56,056 bases of DNA from an uncultured Prevotellaceae bacterium (GTDB taxonomy: Bacteria > Bacteroidota > Bacteroidia > Bacteroidales > Bacteroidaceae): the NCBI GenBank assembly GCA_902761905.1, contig CACWMK010000012.1, forward strand, positions 1-56,056, written 5' to 3'. The notes beneath the pieces were generated by a model. That model made no database searches. It was not told the origin of the DNA and was given only the letters and a program-made list of their open reading frames with translations. Both the position numbers and the translations under genes were made by a program. Below are positions 8,116 to 17,033 of this stretch, one piece after another. How positions within the stretch are numbered: position 1 is the first letter of the stretch; the number at the start of each line of letters is the position of its first letter.

Positions 8116-8669
8116 AGAAAGAAGAGCAGATCAGGATGCTGCTGCATCCAGAGAAATACACAGACGAGCAACTCGACCAGATGCTGGATGAGAGCAATAT
8201 CCCTATGCCTGATGCCAACGATGCGTGGGAGCAGTTCCAAAAAGCCCATATTGTTGCGAAATCCACAACAACATGGTATAAGATTGCAGCTATGTTCATT
8301 GGTATACTCATGCTGTCGGGCATCGCTTACGCAGCCATCAGCCATTTCATCAAGATGGAGGATAAGCCCCAAGTGACCTTGACGGAACGCAAGCCTGACA
8401 TCAAAAAGATGGAGAAGACATACGGAGCGGAAATGACTCCCACAAAGAAAGCGCCTGTCGTATTTAATAATGTGGAACTTCAGCAGATCATGCAGTATGT
8501 GGCTGATGGCTATGGCGTGAAGGTGGAGTTTAAAAACAATGCCGCTCGCACCATCCGATTCTATCTGCAGTGGGAGGCCGATGACACACTTCAGGAGATT
8601 ATCGACAAGATCAACCACTTTGAGAAAGTGCATCTGACACTAAACGAGGATACCATCACCATTAAATAA
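8112..8669 (+). CDS. Short FecR-like anti-sigma factor with a DUF4974 domain
   Basis: 185 residues. The first 50 are charged and should be cytoplasmic, where they can bind the sigma factor. WYKIAAMFIGILMLSGIAYAA (about 55-76) is a single membrane helix. The end (about 115-185: V-V-F-N-N-V-E-L, LQQIMQYVADGYGVKVEF, and a final H-L-T-L-N-E-D-T) matches DUF4974, the periplasmic end of FecR-type anti-sigma factors. Typical FecR-like proteins are over 300 residues; the central FecR domain is missing. The order sigma, anti-sigma, receptor (10 bases to the next gene) suggests the DUF4974 part touches the receptor's STN domain directly. Confidence 0.8.
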   Translation: MKKEEQIRMLLHPEKYTDEQLDQMLDESNIPMPDANDAWEQFQKAHIVAKSTTTWYKIAAMFIGILMLSGIAYAAISHFIKMEDKPQVTLTERKPDIKKMEKTYGAEMTPTKKAPVVFNNVELQQIMQYVADGYGVKVEFKNNAARTIRFYLQWEADDTLQEIIDKINHFEKVHLTLNEDTITIK

Positions 8670-8679
8670 AACCAACACC

Positions 8680-11220
8680 ATGAAAAGAATATATATACTC
8701 ATACTGTGCATTATTGCTATAAGCGTAAAGGCGCAACAGTTATCGCACGACTTCCAGAATGCATCGCTCAGCGAGGCCCTGATCTGGATTGACAATGCCC
8801 AGGATCATTATAAGCTGAACTTTATTTTCGACGAACTGGAGGACTTTACTGTGACCACCCGTTTGGAGAATGTTACTGTGAGAGATGCTGTCCGTCAGGT
8901 GTGCGGATTCTATCCCATGCACCTAAGTTTTGACCATCAGGATATCTTTATAGAATGTACCCAGAAGGAGGACACAAAAGTAATAGGACGCGTGGTCGAC
9001 GGAAGCGGCGATCCCATCGAGTTCGCCAACATCTCCCTGCTACATGATGAAACTTTTATCAATGGTGGTGTGAGCAATGAGAACGGAGACTTCGTTATCC
9101 CCTGCAAGGCGCAGCAATTGACGGTCAAAGTGTCGTATATCGGCTATAAGACGGTGACTCGAAACATCAGCGTGGGCAACATCGGCACCATCACTCTCCA
9201 GCCCGAGACCTATATGGTGAAAGGTGTGGAGGTGAAAGGCGAGATTCCGCAGTATAAAATGGCACAGGGCGGTATGACGGTGGATGTGCAGCACTCTATC
9301 CTGCACGATGTAGGCACTGCCGATGACCTGCTCTCGATGATACCGATGGTGCAAGGCAAGGACGGCAAGTTCGAGGTGTTGGCCAAGGGCGAGCCTGAGA
9401 TATACATCAATAACAAAAAGGTACGCGATCCCAGCGAACTGAAGCAACTGAAGTCTGTAGACATTAAGAGTGTGGATGTGATTACTGCCCCTGGTGCCAG
9501 ATATAATGCCGAGGTGAATGCTGTGATCCGCATCAAGACGCTGAAGTCGCAAGGCGACGGCCTGAGTCTGATGGCGACCACTCAGACGTGGAAGAACAAC
9601 AAGTGGAACAGCTACGACGACCTGACCTTGAAATATCGTACAGGCGGACTGGAGGCTTTTGCTACCATAGCCCTCGACAACGGCCACTATAGCAACGATC
9701 AGGATGACGATCAAGAATTGCATATTACTAAAGACCTGTTTAATGTCCATGCTGATTTGCCAGTAAGGAGCACCTGGACAGAACTTCAGTACAAGGCAGG
9801 TGTAAGCTACGATTTCAACGCCGACCATTCCATCGGACTGAGTTTCTCGTCGCAGAAGCTCTTTTACGGAGCCTTCAAGTCGGACATGATGCAGCACTAT
9901 CTCAAGAACGGTTCCTTTGACGGTGATGTTCGTCTTACAACAGATATCCGCGAAAAAGACAAGCCCGTATGGGAACTGAATGGCTACTATCTAGGCAAGG
10001 CAGGCAAACTGGGAATCGACCTCAACACCACCGTGTTGCGACAGGGATCGGAGAATAATAACAACCAACTGGAGACGAGCGAACAATACGGCAGCCGTAC
10101 CATCACCACCCTGACCAATGAAGACCGTAGGATGGTGGCAGGTAAACTGGTGCTGACCTATCCCGTATGGAAAGGAGAACTGAGTGGCGGTTCGGAGGCA
10201 ACAAGTACAAGAAGTCAGGGCCATAACTACAATCAGGAGAACATTATACCAGAGTCGGACACAGAAATGAAGGAAAATAATATTGCCGGATTTGCAGAAT
10301 ACAATCTGCAACTGGGTCCTTGGCATCTGAATGCAGGTCTCAGATATGAGCATGTGGCGGCAGAATACACCTCGTTCGGCATTAAGCAGGAGGAACCCAG
10401 TCGTACCTATAATGATTGGTTCCCCAACCTCTCAGCGGCGTGGCAGAAGGGCAAGTGGGGTGCACAATTGAGTTATAGTAAACGTATCACCCGTCCGCCC
10501 TACAATATGTTGACCTCTATGATTGTGTACGACAGTCGTATGCTCTACGAAGGCGGCAACCCGCTATTACGTCCTTCTATTCGTCAGAGCATCGATTTCA
10601 ACCTCACCTATTCGTGGCTGAACTTCATGACAGGATTTACGCGCGAGAACGATTTCTTTACACACGTCGGCCAGATTTATGATGAAGCCAATGAGATCGC
10701 CATCTTTATGCCCGACAACTTCGACCACCAGGATCGCGTCTATGCCACATTCGTGGCTTCGCCAAAATTCGGATTCTGGCAGCCACAGGCCACACTGCAC
10801 TACTATCAGCAGATGTTTGATGCAGAGAAGTACGGTGCGCCCAAGAAACTGAACAAGCCGGAATTCAGTTTCACTCTGAACAGTTGGTTTGAGATCAATC
10901 CTACGGCTAAGGCCCTGCTACAGGTGAACTATACAGGCAGCAATCACTGGGGATTCATGTATCGCGGCAGCAGTTTCATGGTGAACGCCCGACTGCAAAA
11001 AACATTCTTAAAGGGACAACTGTCAGCCACACTTTATGCCAACGACATCTTCCGCACCGCCAAGACAAAGGTAACCACCTACTATGCCATCGGCCAGACT
11101 GCTCAGGATATATATTCCTATACGCAATGTGTGGGACTAACCCTCAGTTACAACTTCAACGTCAGCAATTCGAAATATAAAGGAACTGGTGCTGGTAACG
11201 AAGAAAGGAACAGACTGTAG
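8680..11220 (+). CDS. Outer-membrane beta-barrel receptor with STN and carboxypeptidase-like domains
   Basis: 846 residues. Signal peptide (MKRIYILILCIIAISVKAQ), STN/secretin-like domain (about 21-90), carboxypeptidase-regulatory-like domain (about 98-172, with V-I-G-R-V-V-D-G-S-G-D-P and YIGYKTV), plug-like region (P-M-V-Q-G-K-D-G-K, INNKKV, I-T-A-P-G-A-R-Y) and a barrel rich in aromatic strands. It matches the OMP_b-brl_3 branch of TonB-dependent-receptor-like proteins rather than SusC. The STN domain fits signalling to the anti-sigma factor encoded just upstream. No SusD partner follows, so the ligand is unknown. The gene converges on the SpoIIE phosphatase gene with 22 bases between them. 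The end is complete. Confidence 0.85.
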   Translation: MKRIYILILCIIAISVKAQQLSHDFQNASLSEALIWIDNAQDHYKLNFIFDELEDFTVTTRLENVTVRDAVRQVCGFYPMHLSFDHQDIFIECTQKEDTKVIGRVVDGSGDPIEFANISLLHDETFINGGVSNENGDFVIPCKAQQLTVKVSYIGYKTVTRNISVGNIGTITLQPETYMVKGVEVKGEIPQYKMAQGGMTVDVQHSILHDVGTADDLLSMIPMVQGKDGKFEVLAKGEPEIYINNKKVRDPSELKQLKSVDIKSVDVITAPGARYNAEVNAVIRIKTLKSQGDGLSLMATTQTWKNNKWNSYDDLTLKYRTGGLEAFATIALDNGHYSNDQDDDQELHITKDLFNVHADLPVRSTWTELQYKAGVSYDFNADHSIGLSFSSQKLFYGAFKSDMMQHYLKNGSFDGDVRLTTDIREKDKPVWELNGYYLGKAGKLGIDLNTTVLRQGSENNNNQLETSEQYGSRTITTLTNEDRRMVAGKLVLTYPVWKGELSGGSEATSTRSQGHNYNQENIIPESDTEMKENNIAGFAEYNLQLGPWHLNAGLRYEHVAAEYTSFGIKQEEPSRTYNDWFPNLSAAWQKGKWGAQLSYSKRITRPPYNMLTSMIVYDSRMLYEGGNPLLRPSIRQSIDFNLTYSWLNFMTGFTRENDFFTHVGQIYDEANEIAIFMPDNFDHQDRVYATFVASPKFGFWQPQATLHYYQQMFDAEKYGAPKKLNKPEFSFTLNSWFEINPTAKALLQVNYTGSNHWGFMYRGSSFMVNARLQKTFLKGQLSATLYANDIFRTAKTKVTTYYAIGQTAQDIYSYTQCVGLTLSYNFNVSNSKYKGTGAGNEERNRL

Positions 11221-11242
11221 TATCTTTGCAGCGTCAAATAAT

Positions 11243-13315
11243 TCATCCTAGGCACCTGATGGCGAGCATCGTGAGGTCGTCATTAGGTGCTATTCCGTTG
11301 CGGTGCGACTCTACCGACTGGCTGAAGGCTTCGATAACCTGCTTGGCAGTATCTGATTTCATTTGTTGCATCATCTGTTGCAGCTGGTCGTCGCCATACT
11401 GCTCCTGTGCCAGGTTTTCGGCCTCGTTCAGACCGTCGGTATAGATAAAGAGCAGCTTGCCGCTGATATTGTCAAGCTGCTCACCCTCAAATTCTAGTTC
11501 AGGCCACAGGCCTATTGGGGCGTTCGGCTCTACTTCGATAAACTCGCCATCGAGCAGTGGTGGATTATGTCCTGCATTGCAGTAGTAAAGATGGCCGGTA
11601 GTGAGGTCGGCTTCGCCAATGAACATAGTGACGAACATGCCGTTATCGTTGTTCTCCGAAAGCTCATTGTTCAGGCGGTTGGCAATATCGCAGGGTTTAC
11701 GCCGCTGCTTGGCCATAGCGCGGAAAAGGCGGATGGCTTGTGCCATAAAGAGTGAGGCAGGAACACCCTTGCCGCTTACGTCGCCAAGGCAGAAGTATAG
11801 CTGATTGTCGATGATTTCGAAGCTATAGAGGTCGCCACCCACTTCCTTCGCAGGCGACATCAGTCCATAGAGATCCAGGTCGCTACGCTCAGGGAAAGCC
11901 TGTGGCACCATCGACATCTGAATATCGCGGGCGATGCGCAGTTCACTCTCGATGCGCTCCTTGGCGGTGGTGGTCTCCTCAAGCTGGTCGTAGGCAACTG
12001 CCAACTGGTCGTAGGCATGTTTCAGTCGGCGTGCTGACAGTTGACGGCGGTATAGGTAGAAGCTGAGGAAGCAGATTACTAACAACGCTATAGCTCCTCC
12101 AGCTGCTATAAGTATATGATGTGCGTGCTCCTTCTCCTCTTGGGCATGCATCTTCGATTGGTATTCGCTCAGTTGCAGGTTCTTGTTGTTGGTTTCAAGT
12201 CTGTCGTTCTCAAGCTGCATAGTTGCATTGGCCAGTTCTGCATCACGGTTCTTTAGTTTTAGCATCAGGGCCTCTTCCCCCAACTTTTTGTTCTCGAGCT
12301 CTTCGGCAGCCATATCGAGTCGCATCTGCTGGTTACGCAACTTCAACTCCTTAGCCTCTAGTTCCACTCGTCCCAGGTCCATAGTGGCGGTCATCTCCAT
12401 CAGCAGGTGGTTGTTACGCCTGCTATTAATAGAGTCGCGCAACTCCCAATATCTCTGTTGCACTAAGTAAGCATTTCTATAATCGCCCTTGCGTTTGTGT
12501 ATAAGGCTGAGCAAGTCATTTCTGAAGAGTGGCGATCTCAGTTTATTGCAGAGAGCGATGGCTTCATCGTACTGATGGTCGTTGATTTTTCGCCATACTG
12601 CGATGACGGGGCCACTTGAATCATCTCGCCCGTATGCCTTCTTGGCTTTCTCGCGCTCGCCCCAAACGTAGTTAAACTCCTTCTGATATTCAGCCGCATC
12701 CTTTACGTGATATAAAGCTGTGTCCACCTTACTCAGACAGATTACCGACCATGCGTTCAACCTATGCATCGCACTGATATTTGGTTCCTTCAGGGCTTGT
12801 TCGGCATCTTGGATGGCCTGATGGATTTTTCTGTTGGTAAGGCTGATTCTGGCCAGTTCTACCCACGATGCCGCCGCACTCTCATTGGGAAAGTTCTCGT
12901 GCAGATAGCTGATGGCTTTCTTAAAGTTCTGTATACCCTCCTGATAGTCGCCCATCATGCTCTGTATGGTGCCCATCACATGTGTACCTGTATAGATGCC
13001 GTACTTATGGTCGTGGTTCAGGGCATACTGCTGCATATCCTTGGCGATGAGCTGTCCCTTATTGCGCTGCTGATGGTTGGCAAAGTAGAGGGCCTGATTT
13101 GACCATGCCTTGTAGAATGTGCGTTCGTCGTTAGCCTTTTGGGCCGCCTCCTTCAGTTTGTTGGTAATATCAACGAAAGCAGTCTCGTCGTTTTTATTGT
13201 AGAGCTGGTACATCTCTTTCTGCAGTTGAGCGATGTCATCGGCAGCTGCTGATTGTGCCCACGTCGGCATCATACCCGACATAAGTATTAGAATAAGAAG
13301 GATAAGCTTTTTCAT
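11243..13315 (-). CDS. TPR-containing membrane-bound SpoIIE-type serine phosphatase
   Basis: 690 residues when started at 13315, where a signal peptide (MKKLILLILILMSGMMPTWAQ) follows a good promoter; an in-frame ATG ten codons upstream is less likely. Order: periplasmic TPR-like helices (about 25-290), long coiled coil (about 300-390), membrane helix (about 396-418), coiled-coil linker, SpoIIE/PP2C domain (about 470-690) with IARDIQMSMVPQ, KEVGGDLY, GDVSGKGVPASLF, NAGHNPP and YTDGLNEA. The Asp residues of GGD, GDV and TDG are the metal ligands. Such phosphatases control anti-sigma antagonist switches or other phosphoproteins. A paralogue with the same plan lies at 47796-49892. No substrate protein is encoded nearby. 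Confidence 0.88.
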   Translation of the reverse strand: MKKLILLILILMSGMMPTWAQSAAADDIAQLQKEMYQLYNKNDETAFVDITNKLKEAAQKANDERTFYKAWSNQALYFANHQQRNKGQLIAKDMQQYALNHDHKYGIYTGTHVMGTIQSMMGDYQEGIQNFKKAISYLHENFPNESAAASWVELARISLTNRKIHQAIQDAEQALKEPNISAMHRLNAWSVICLSKVDTALYHVKDAAEYQKEFNYVWGEREKAKKAYGRDDSSGPVIAVWRKINDHQYDEAIALCNKLRSPLFRNDLLSLIHKRKGDYRNAYLVQQRYWELRDSINSRRNNHLLMEMTATMDLGRVELEAKELKLRNQQMRLDMAAEELENKKLGEEALMLKLKNRDAELANATMQLENDRLETNNKNLQLSEYQSKMHAQEEKEHAHHILIAAGGAIALLVICFLSFYLYRRQLSARRLKHAYDQLAVAYDQLEETTTAKERIESELRIARDIQMSMVPQAFPERSDLDLYGLMSPAKEVGGDLYSFEIIDNQLYFCLGDVSGKGVPASLFMAQAIRLFRAMAKQRRKPCDIANRLNNELSENNDNGMFVTMFIGEADLTTGHLYYCNAGHNPPLLDGEFIEVEPNAPIGLWPELEFEGEQLDNISGKLLFIYTDGLNEAENLAQEQYGDDQLQQMMQQMKSDTAKQVIEAFSQSVESHRNGIAPNDDLTMLAIRCLG

Positions 13316-13342
13316 AAGCTGATGTTTTAGATTATTCTGCGG

Positions 13343-13373
13343 CAAATATACAGACTATTTCTTAAAAATCAAA
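13343..13373 (-). promoter_or_regulatory. Promoter of the TPR-SpoIIE phosphatase gene
   Basis: On the minus strand TTTG (13370-13373) and TATATTTG (13343-13350) are 19 bases apart, an exact Bacteroidetes promoter. The expected transcript start leaves a leader of about 20 bases before the start codon at 13315. Confidence 0.85.
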
Positions 13374-13403
13374 ACAATAAGCACAAAATCGCAAAACAAT
13401 TTG

Positions 13404-13485
13404 TATCTTTGTACTTAAATTATACTAAAAATTGCACTTATTTAAAGGGTATGTGCTCTAAATTCGAAAAATTTATTTATATTTG
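13404..13485 (+). promoter_or_regulatory. Two -7 boxes before the lipoprotein gene
   Basis: TATCTTTG (13404-13411) and TATATTTG (13478-13485) both fit the -7 consensus on the plus strand; neither has a clear TTTG at -33. The nearer one would give a leader of about 95 bases. The leader holds GGAGACTCC and other possible pairings, but no recognised riboswitch. Confidence 0.5.
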
Positions 13486-13584
13486 CAATGTCTGCTGACC
13501 CTGGAGACTCCCTCGGCGGCAACCAAGATGGAACAAAATTCCTGGTGGGGAAAGACAATAATAATAACTAAAAACAACGCGATT

Positions 13585-15012
13585 ATGAAAAAGATTATGA
13601 ATTGGATGCTCGCCGCCATCCTGATTTGCGGCGCAACAGTGTTCACATCATGTTCGGACAGCGAGGACAACCCTTCGCAGGAGCAGGCTAAGAAGAACCG
13701 CACAGAGTTTATCAAGCACACCCGCGAGAACCTGAAGGATATCGCTGAGAACCTGAACTTCTTTTCGTGGGAGGTTGCCAACAAGATTAATCAGGAGTTC
13801 AACATGACCGTGCTGAACAACCCTCAGTTCGAGAAGGCCATCATCCCCCTGTTTACCGAGAAGTCTCGTGAGAGCATCCAGCCCGTGGAAGAGGGTAGCG
13901 AACTGGCAGCGATGGGCTACAAGCAGGTTGCCACCCTCGACCTGACGAAATTCAACTACCGCTTCACGATGAAGGAGGATGGCTCTGGCTTCGACGTGGA
14001 GGAGGCTGATGACTTTGAGATGATTATCAATACAGTAGACCCAAAAGCAACTAAGCATAAGCTCACGTTGAGGGCTAGTGGTGACACCTATAAGCAGTTT
14101 GCCAAGCGGTTGGGCAATGAAGAGCTGGCTGTTGTGATCCTCGTTCCCTCTGATTTCACATTTACGCTTGCCACAAATGTTGACGGAAAATGGATAGAAG
14201 GTTTTAAGGGTGCATTCACGAATGTGTTTGAGTTGAGCGGTGAGTCGGAGTTTGTGAATCCTAAAACCGATGCTATTGGCATCACAGGTGTCCTTACGAG
14301 TGGAATTGAAGAAATTCCAGGCGGACAGCATGCCGCTGACGCCACCGACCTCTATTTCGACATTGCTAATGATCCCGTTGCTAACGAAGCTGGCATGAAG
14401 TTCTCTTTTGGACATAACGACAAGAGTATGGTAGAGCTGGAAGCTACAAGTAAATATACTGATAAGGAGATTGACCTCACTGACTTCTCACAGTTCACTA
14501 CATCAGGGAGGATCCTCGATGTGCTGGTTGCTCTGGTCTCAGGCGGCAGCTTTGAAGGCACCCTCACCCTGAACGGTGACCTCACCACCGCTATCTCTAT
14601 CAGCGACTGCGGCAAGGCAATGCAGCTGCAGAAGGAGATGGCTCATGCACGCCGTAACTACGCTGACCAGGCTACTATCGAGGGATACACCCAGCAGCTG
14701 AACGAGCTCGTGAGTGCCAAGCTGAACTGTAAGGATTTGAGTCAAGAAATCCCGATGAAGTTGCAGACCGCGAAGTTCGGTGTTGACTACTGGGCAATGC
14801 CTGCCTTCAACTTCGCCGACGAGAAGGGCTTTGTACCCATCACCGAGTTGCTCGACAAAGAGTCTATTGAATACGGCATCAACATCATCGACCACGCTGC
14901 TGAGCCCATGGCAGGTGCCATCGTCACCGTCCGCCAGCTGCTCCAGTTCGTGCAGACCTTCATCATGCAAGCCCGTGTGAGCCAGGCACAGGTTCAGGCT
15001 GCTATCGAGTAA
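13585..15012 (+). CDS. Surface lipoprotein of unknown function
   Basis: 475 residues from the ATG at 13585; a longer open frame exists upstream but lacks a signal peptide. Lipoprotein signal ATVFTSC (Cys23) followed by SDSEDNPS, acidic and so probably surface-exposed. The next part is helical and charged (about 35-110). A middle part has a Y-K-Q-F-A-K-R-L-G-N motif and beta-strand content with repeated D-G-W-E-G-F and G-E-S-E-F patterns. The C-terminal third is again helical, with AHARRNYADQ and Q-Q-L-N-E-L-V-S-A-K-L-N. No catalytic motif stands out. It has its own promoter boxes and a strong terminator, so it is probably transcribed alone. I do not recognise the family. Confidence 0.75.
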   Translation: MKKIMNWMLAAILICGATVFTSCSDSEDNPSQEQAKKNRTEFIKHTRENLKDIAENLNFFSWEVANKINQEFNMTVLNNPQFEKAIIPLFTEKSRESIQPVEEGSELAAMGYKQVATLDLTKFNYRFTMKEDGSGFDVEEADDFEMIINTVDPKATKHKLTLRASGDTYKQFAKRLGNEELAVVILVPSDFTFTLATNVDGKWIEGFKGAFTNVFELSGESEFVNPKTDAIGITGVLTSGIEEIPGGQHAADATDLYFDIANDPVANEAGMKFSFGHNDKSMVELEATSKYTDKEIDLTDFSQFTTSGRILDVLVALVSGGSFEGTLTLNGDLTTAISISDCGKAMQLQKEMAHARRNYADQATIEGYTQQLNELVSAKLNCKDLSQEIPMKLQTAKFGVDYWAMPAFNFADEKGFVPITELLDKESIEYGINIIDHAAEPMAGAIVTVRQLLQFVQTFIMQARVSQAQVQAAIE

Positions 15013-15024
15013 AAAATTCCCTAA

Positions 15025-16209
15025 ATGATTCATGTAATCACAAAAAAATGCCTCGCGTCATCACGACGAGAGGCATTTTTACCCCGCTCGGCCCGCAGGG
15101 ACGCTTGCCAGAGCAAGAACACGCGAATTGATGTGGCCGATGCCTTGAGAGGTATCGCTGTGGCCGGCATCATACTTTATCACTCTGTTGAGCACTTCAA
15201 CATCTTCACCCAGGAGCCGATAGTCCATCCGCTGGCAAGCGACCAGACGGTGGCCGACGTGCTAGCCTGGCTGCTTTCGGGCAAGATGTATGGTATCTTC
15301 GCCATGCTCTTCGGACTGAGTTTCTTCATCATGAACGATAATCAGCAGCAGAAAGGCAAAAGCTTCTCTGGTCGCTTTGCCTGGCGCATGTGTCTGCTGT
15401 TCATGTTCGGCATCATCAACGTAGCCTTCTACGATGGCGACATCCTGATGCTATATGCGTGCTACGGTCTGCTGCTCATCCCTATCAGCTATCTGCCATC
15501 CAGATGGGTATGGGCAATAATCATCCTTCTAGCCATCCAACCCGTAGAACTATTCTGTCTGCTCACTGGTACCACCATCGACCACAGCACCATGTGGGAA
15601 CTGTATGGCAAGATTAATAGCGCACACGAACATGGTACATTCTTAGAGAACGCCCTTACCAACCTGCGATACGGATTTGAAGTTAACTTCCGATTCAACA
15701 TCTTCAGCGGACGACTTACACAGTTGCTCTGTCTGTTTATTCTTGGCATGCAGTTGGGCCGCCAGCGAATGTTCTACAACGAGGGGCGCCACTTACAGAT
15801 ATGGCATAGCCTACTCGTCACTTCTGGCCTCGGCGTTATTACGATGACCAACCCAGATTTCGGCGAGTTGGATTCATGGCTGCACCCCATCTACAACCTC
15901 ATCATCCTATTGATGATTGTATCGGCTGTTGTCTCTGCCTGGTATGCCTTTGAGGGCGTGCGCCGAGTGCTCCGTCATCTTTGCATCTTTGGTCGTATGA
16001 GCCTTACCAACTATCTACTCCAGTCCATCATCGGCTGCTTTATATTCTGCGGCTATGGTCTGGCCTGCTACCGCCTTTTAGGCATCACCTACGCCGTGAT
16101 GGTTGGATGCTGCATGGTAATCGCCCAATATCTTTTCGCCCGCTACTGGTTCTCCAATCACCCTCGCGGACCGCTAGAAGGCCTGTGGAGAAAACTTACA
16201 TGGATTTGA
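15025..16209 (+). CDS. DUF418 family membrane protein, 5' end uncertain
   Basis: Up to 394 residues. From about residue 34 it reads R-I-D-V-A-D-A-L-R-G-I-A-V-A-G-I-I-L-Y-H, the normal beginning of DUF418-type acyltransferase-like membrane proteins, followed by about eight membrane helices (FGLSFFIM, LLFMFGIINVAF, YACYGLLLIPI and others) and the C-terminal R-M-S-L-T-N-Y-L-L-Q-S-I motif with a final YWF...GPLEGLWR. Function of the family is unknown, perhaps transfer of acyl groups across the membrane. The only upstream ATG (15025) lies before a terminator hairpin, and bases 15081-15118 resemble a repeat (CCGCAGGGACGC is the reverse complement of part of the repeat at 3216). The true start may be an alternative codon near 15130, or the 5' end was altered by the repeat. 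Confidence 0.75.
   Translation: MIHVITKKCLASSRREAFLPRSARRDACQSKNTRIDVADALRGIAVAGIILYHSVEHFNIFTQEPIVHPLASDQTVADVLAWLLSGKMYGIFAMLFGLSFFIMNDNQQQKGKSFSGRFAWRMCLLFMFGIINVAFYDGDILMLYACYGLLLIPISYLPSRWVWAIIILLAIQPVELFCLLTGTTIDHSTMWELYGKINSAHEHGTFLENALTNLRYGFEVNFRFNIFSGRLTQLLCLFILGMQLGRQRMFYNEGRHLQIWHSLLVTSGLGVITMTNPDFGELDSWLHPIYNLIILLMIVSAVVSAWYAFEGVRRVLRHLCIFGRMSLTNYLLQSIIGCFIFCGYGLACYRLLGITYAVMVGCCMVIAQYLFARYWFSNHPRGPLEGLWRKLTWI
15043..15080 (+). terminator. Rho-independent terminator after the unknown lipoprotein
   Basis: ATGCCTCGCGTC (15048-15059) pairs with GACGAGAGGCAT (15065-15076), one mismatch, between a run of A on the left and TTTTT on the right, so it could act in both directions. It lies inside the open 5' part of the next gene, which casts doubt on that gene's first ATG. 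Confidence 0.8.
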
Positions 16210-16220
16210 TCAGAATCAAA

Positions 16221-16787
16221 ATGAAATACGCGTTTCTACTCATAGCGCTATTGATTGCAGGAGTCACTCCTAATCAGGCGCAGACGCAGATAAACAACAG
16301 CACCATCGACGATGTGGCGCAGCATCTGCCAATGGCATCTGTTTTGGTGCTAAAAGCCTGCGGTATGGGTAGCAACGAAGCATGGGCAACTACGCTGACT
16401 ACATGTGCCGCAACCTATCTGATTGGTACAGGCGCAACTTGGGCTCTTAAGCAAACCACCAACGAACTACGTCCTGATGGCAGCGATCGTCACTCATTGC
16501 CATCAGGACATGCTATGTATGCCTTTGCTGGAGCCACGGCATTACGTCATGAATGCGGTAAGAAATATCCATGGATAGCAGTTGCAGGATACAGCGTAGC
16601 CACACTAGTTGCTGCGGACCGTGTGCGTCTGCGCCGCCACTACACCCACGATGTTCTCTGTGGCGCTGCCATAGGCGCACTCTCTGGCGAACTCTCCTAC
16701 TACATCAAACGTCGTTTATTACGCTCAAAAAACGTTGACATTGCCTTTACAGGACAAACGCTAAATGTACGTTGTACCATCCCATAA
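16221..16787 (+). CDS. PAP2 family phosphatase, exported
   Basis: 188 residues when started at 16221, which gives a signal peptide (MKYAFLLIALLIAGVTPNQAQ). An ATG at 16200 overlapping the previous stop codon adds seven residues and cannot be excluded. The PAP2 motifs are present: K78-x5-R84-P85, P94-S-G-H97 and R134-x5-H140-x3-D144, the phosphate-binding and catalytic residues of lipid phosphatases and acid phosphatases. Length is about that of a minimal PAP2 domain. It probably acts in the periplasm or on the outer-membrane face, for example removing phosphate from lipid A or undecaprenyl pyrophosphate; substrate unknown. It is translationally close to the DUF418 gene (11 bases). Its stop is followed in the same frame by a GH32 remnant. 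Confidence 0.88.
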   Translation: MKYAFLLIALLIAGVTPNQAQTQINNSTIDDVAQHLPMASVLVLKACGMGSNEAWATTLTTCAATYLIGTGATWALKQTTNELRPDGSDRHSLPSGHAMYAFAGATALRHECGKKYPWIAVAGYSVATLVAADRVRLRRHYTHDVLCGAAIGALSGELSYYIKRRLLRSKNVDIAFTGQTLNVRCTIP

Positions 16788-16790
16788 ACT

Positions 16791-16952
16791 TACAATATTG
16801 ATATCTACACCGACAATAGCGTGATTGTCATGTATATCAACGACACAGTATGCTATACCCAGCGCATCTATGGTATCCAAAAGAACTGCTGGAGTATCAA
16901 CAACTACGGCGGGTCAATCACCGTCAGTGATGTAAAGGTTACACAGCAATAA
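16791..16952 (+). pseudogene. C-terminal remnant of a GH32 fructan hydrolase
   Basis: An open stretch of 53 codons with no start reads YNIDIYTDNSVIVMYINDTV, then a T-Q-R-I-Y strand, C-W-S-I-N-N-Y-G-G-S and a final VSDVKV, ending in TAA. This is the pattern of the C-terminal beta-sandwich of GH32 enzymes (D-x-Y-x-D-x-S ... Y-I-N). The catalytic domain is absent. It lies directly before a fructan regulator gene, so it is probably what is left of another enzyme of the locus. No transposon is visible at the break. Confidence 0.6.
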
Positions 16953-17005
16953 TCAATAGTATCCTAAAAAAACTGTTATCTTTTTCATCTTTCACAAAAA
17001 AGTGC

Positions 17006-17013
17006 TATATTTG
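17006..17013 (+). promoter_or_regulatory. -7 box of the fructan regulator gene
   Basis: TATATTTG fits the consensus and lies 20 bases before the start codon at 17034. No exact TTTG is present at -33 (TTTTTC there instead). Confidence 0.65.
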
Positions 17014-17033
17014 CAGCATTAAATGTGTAAAAG

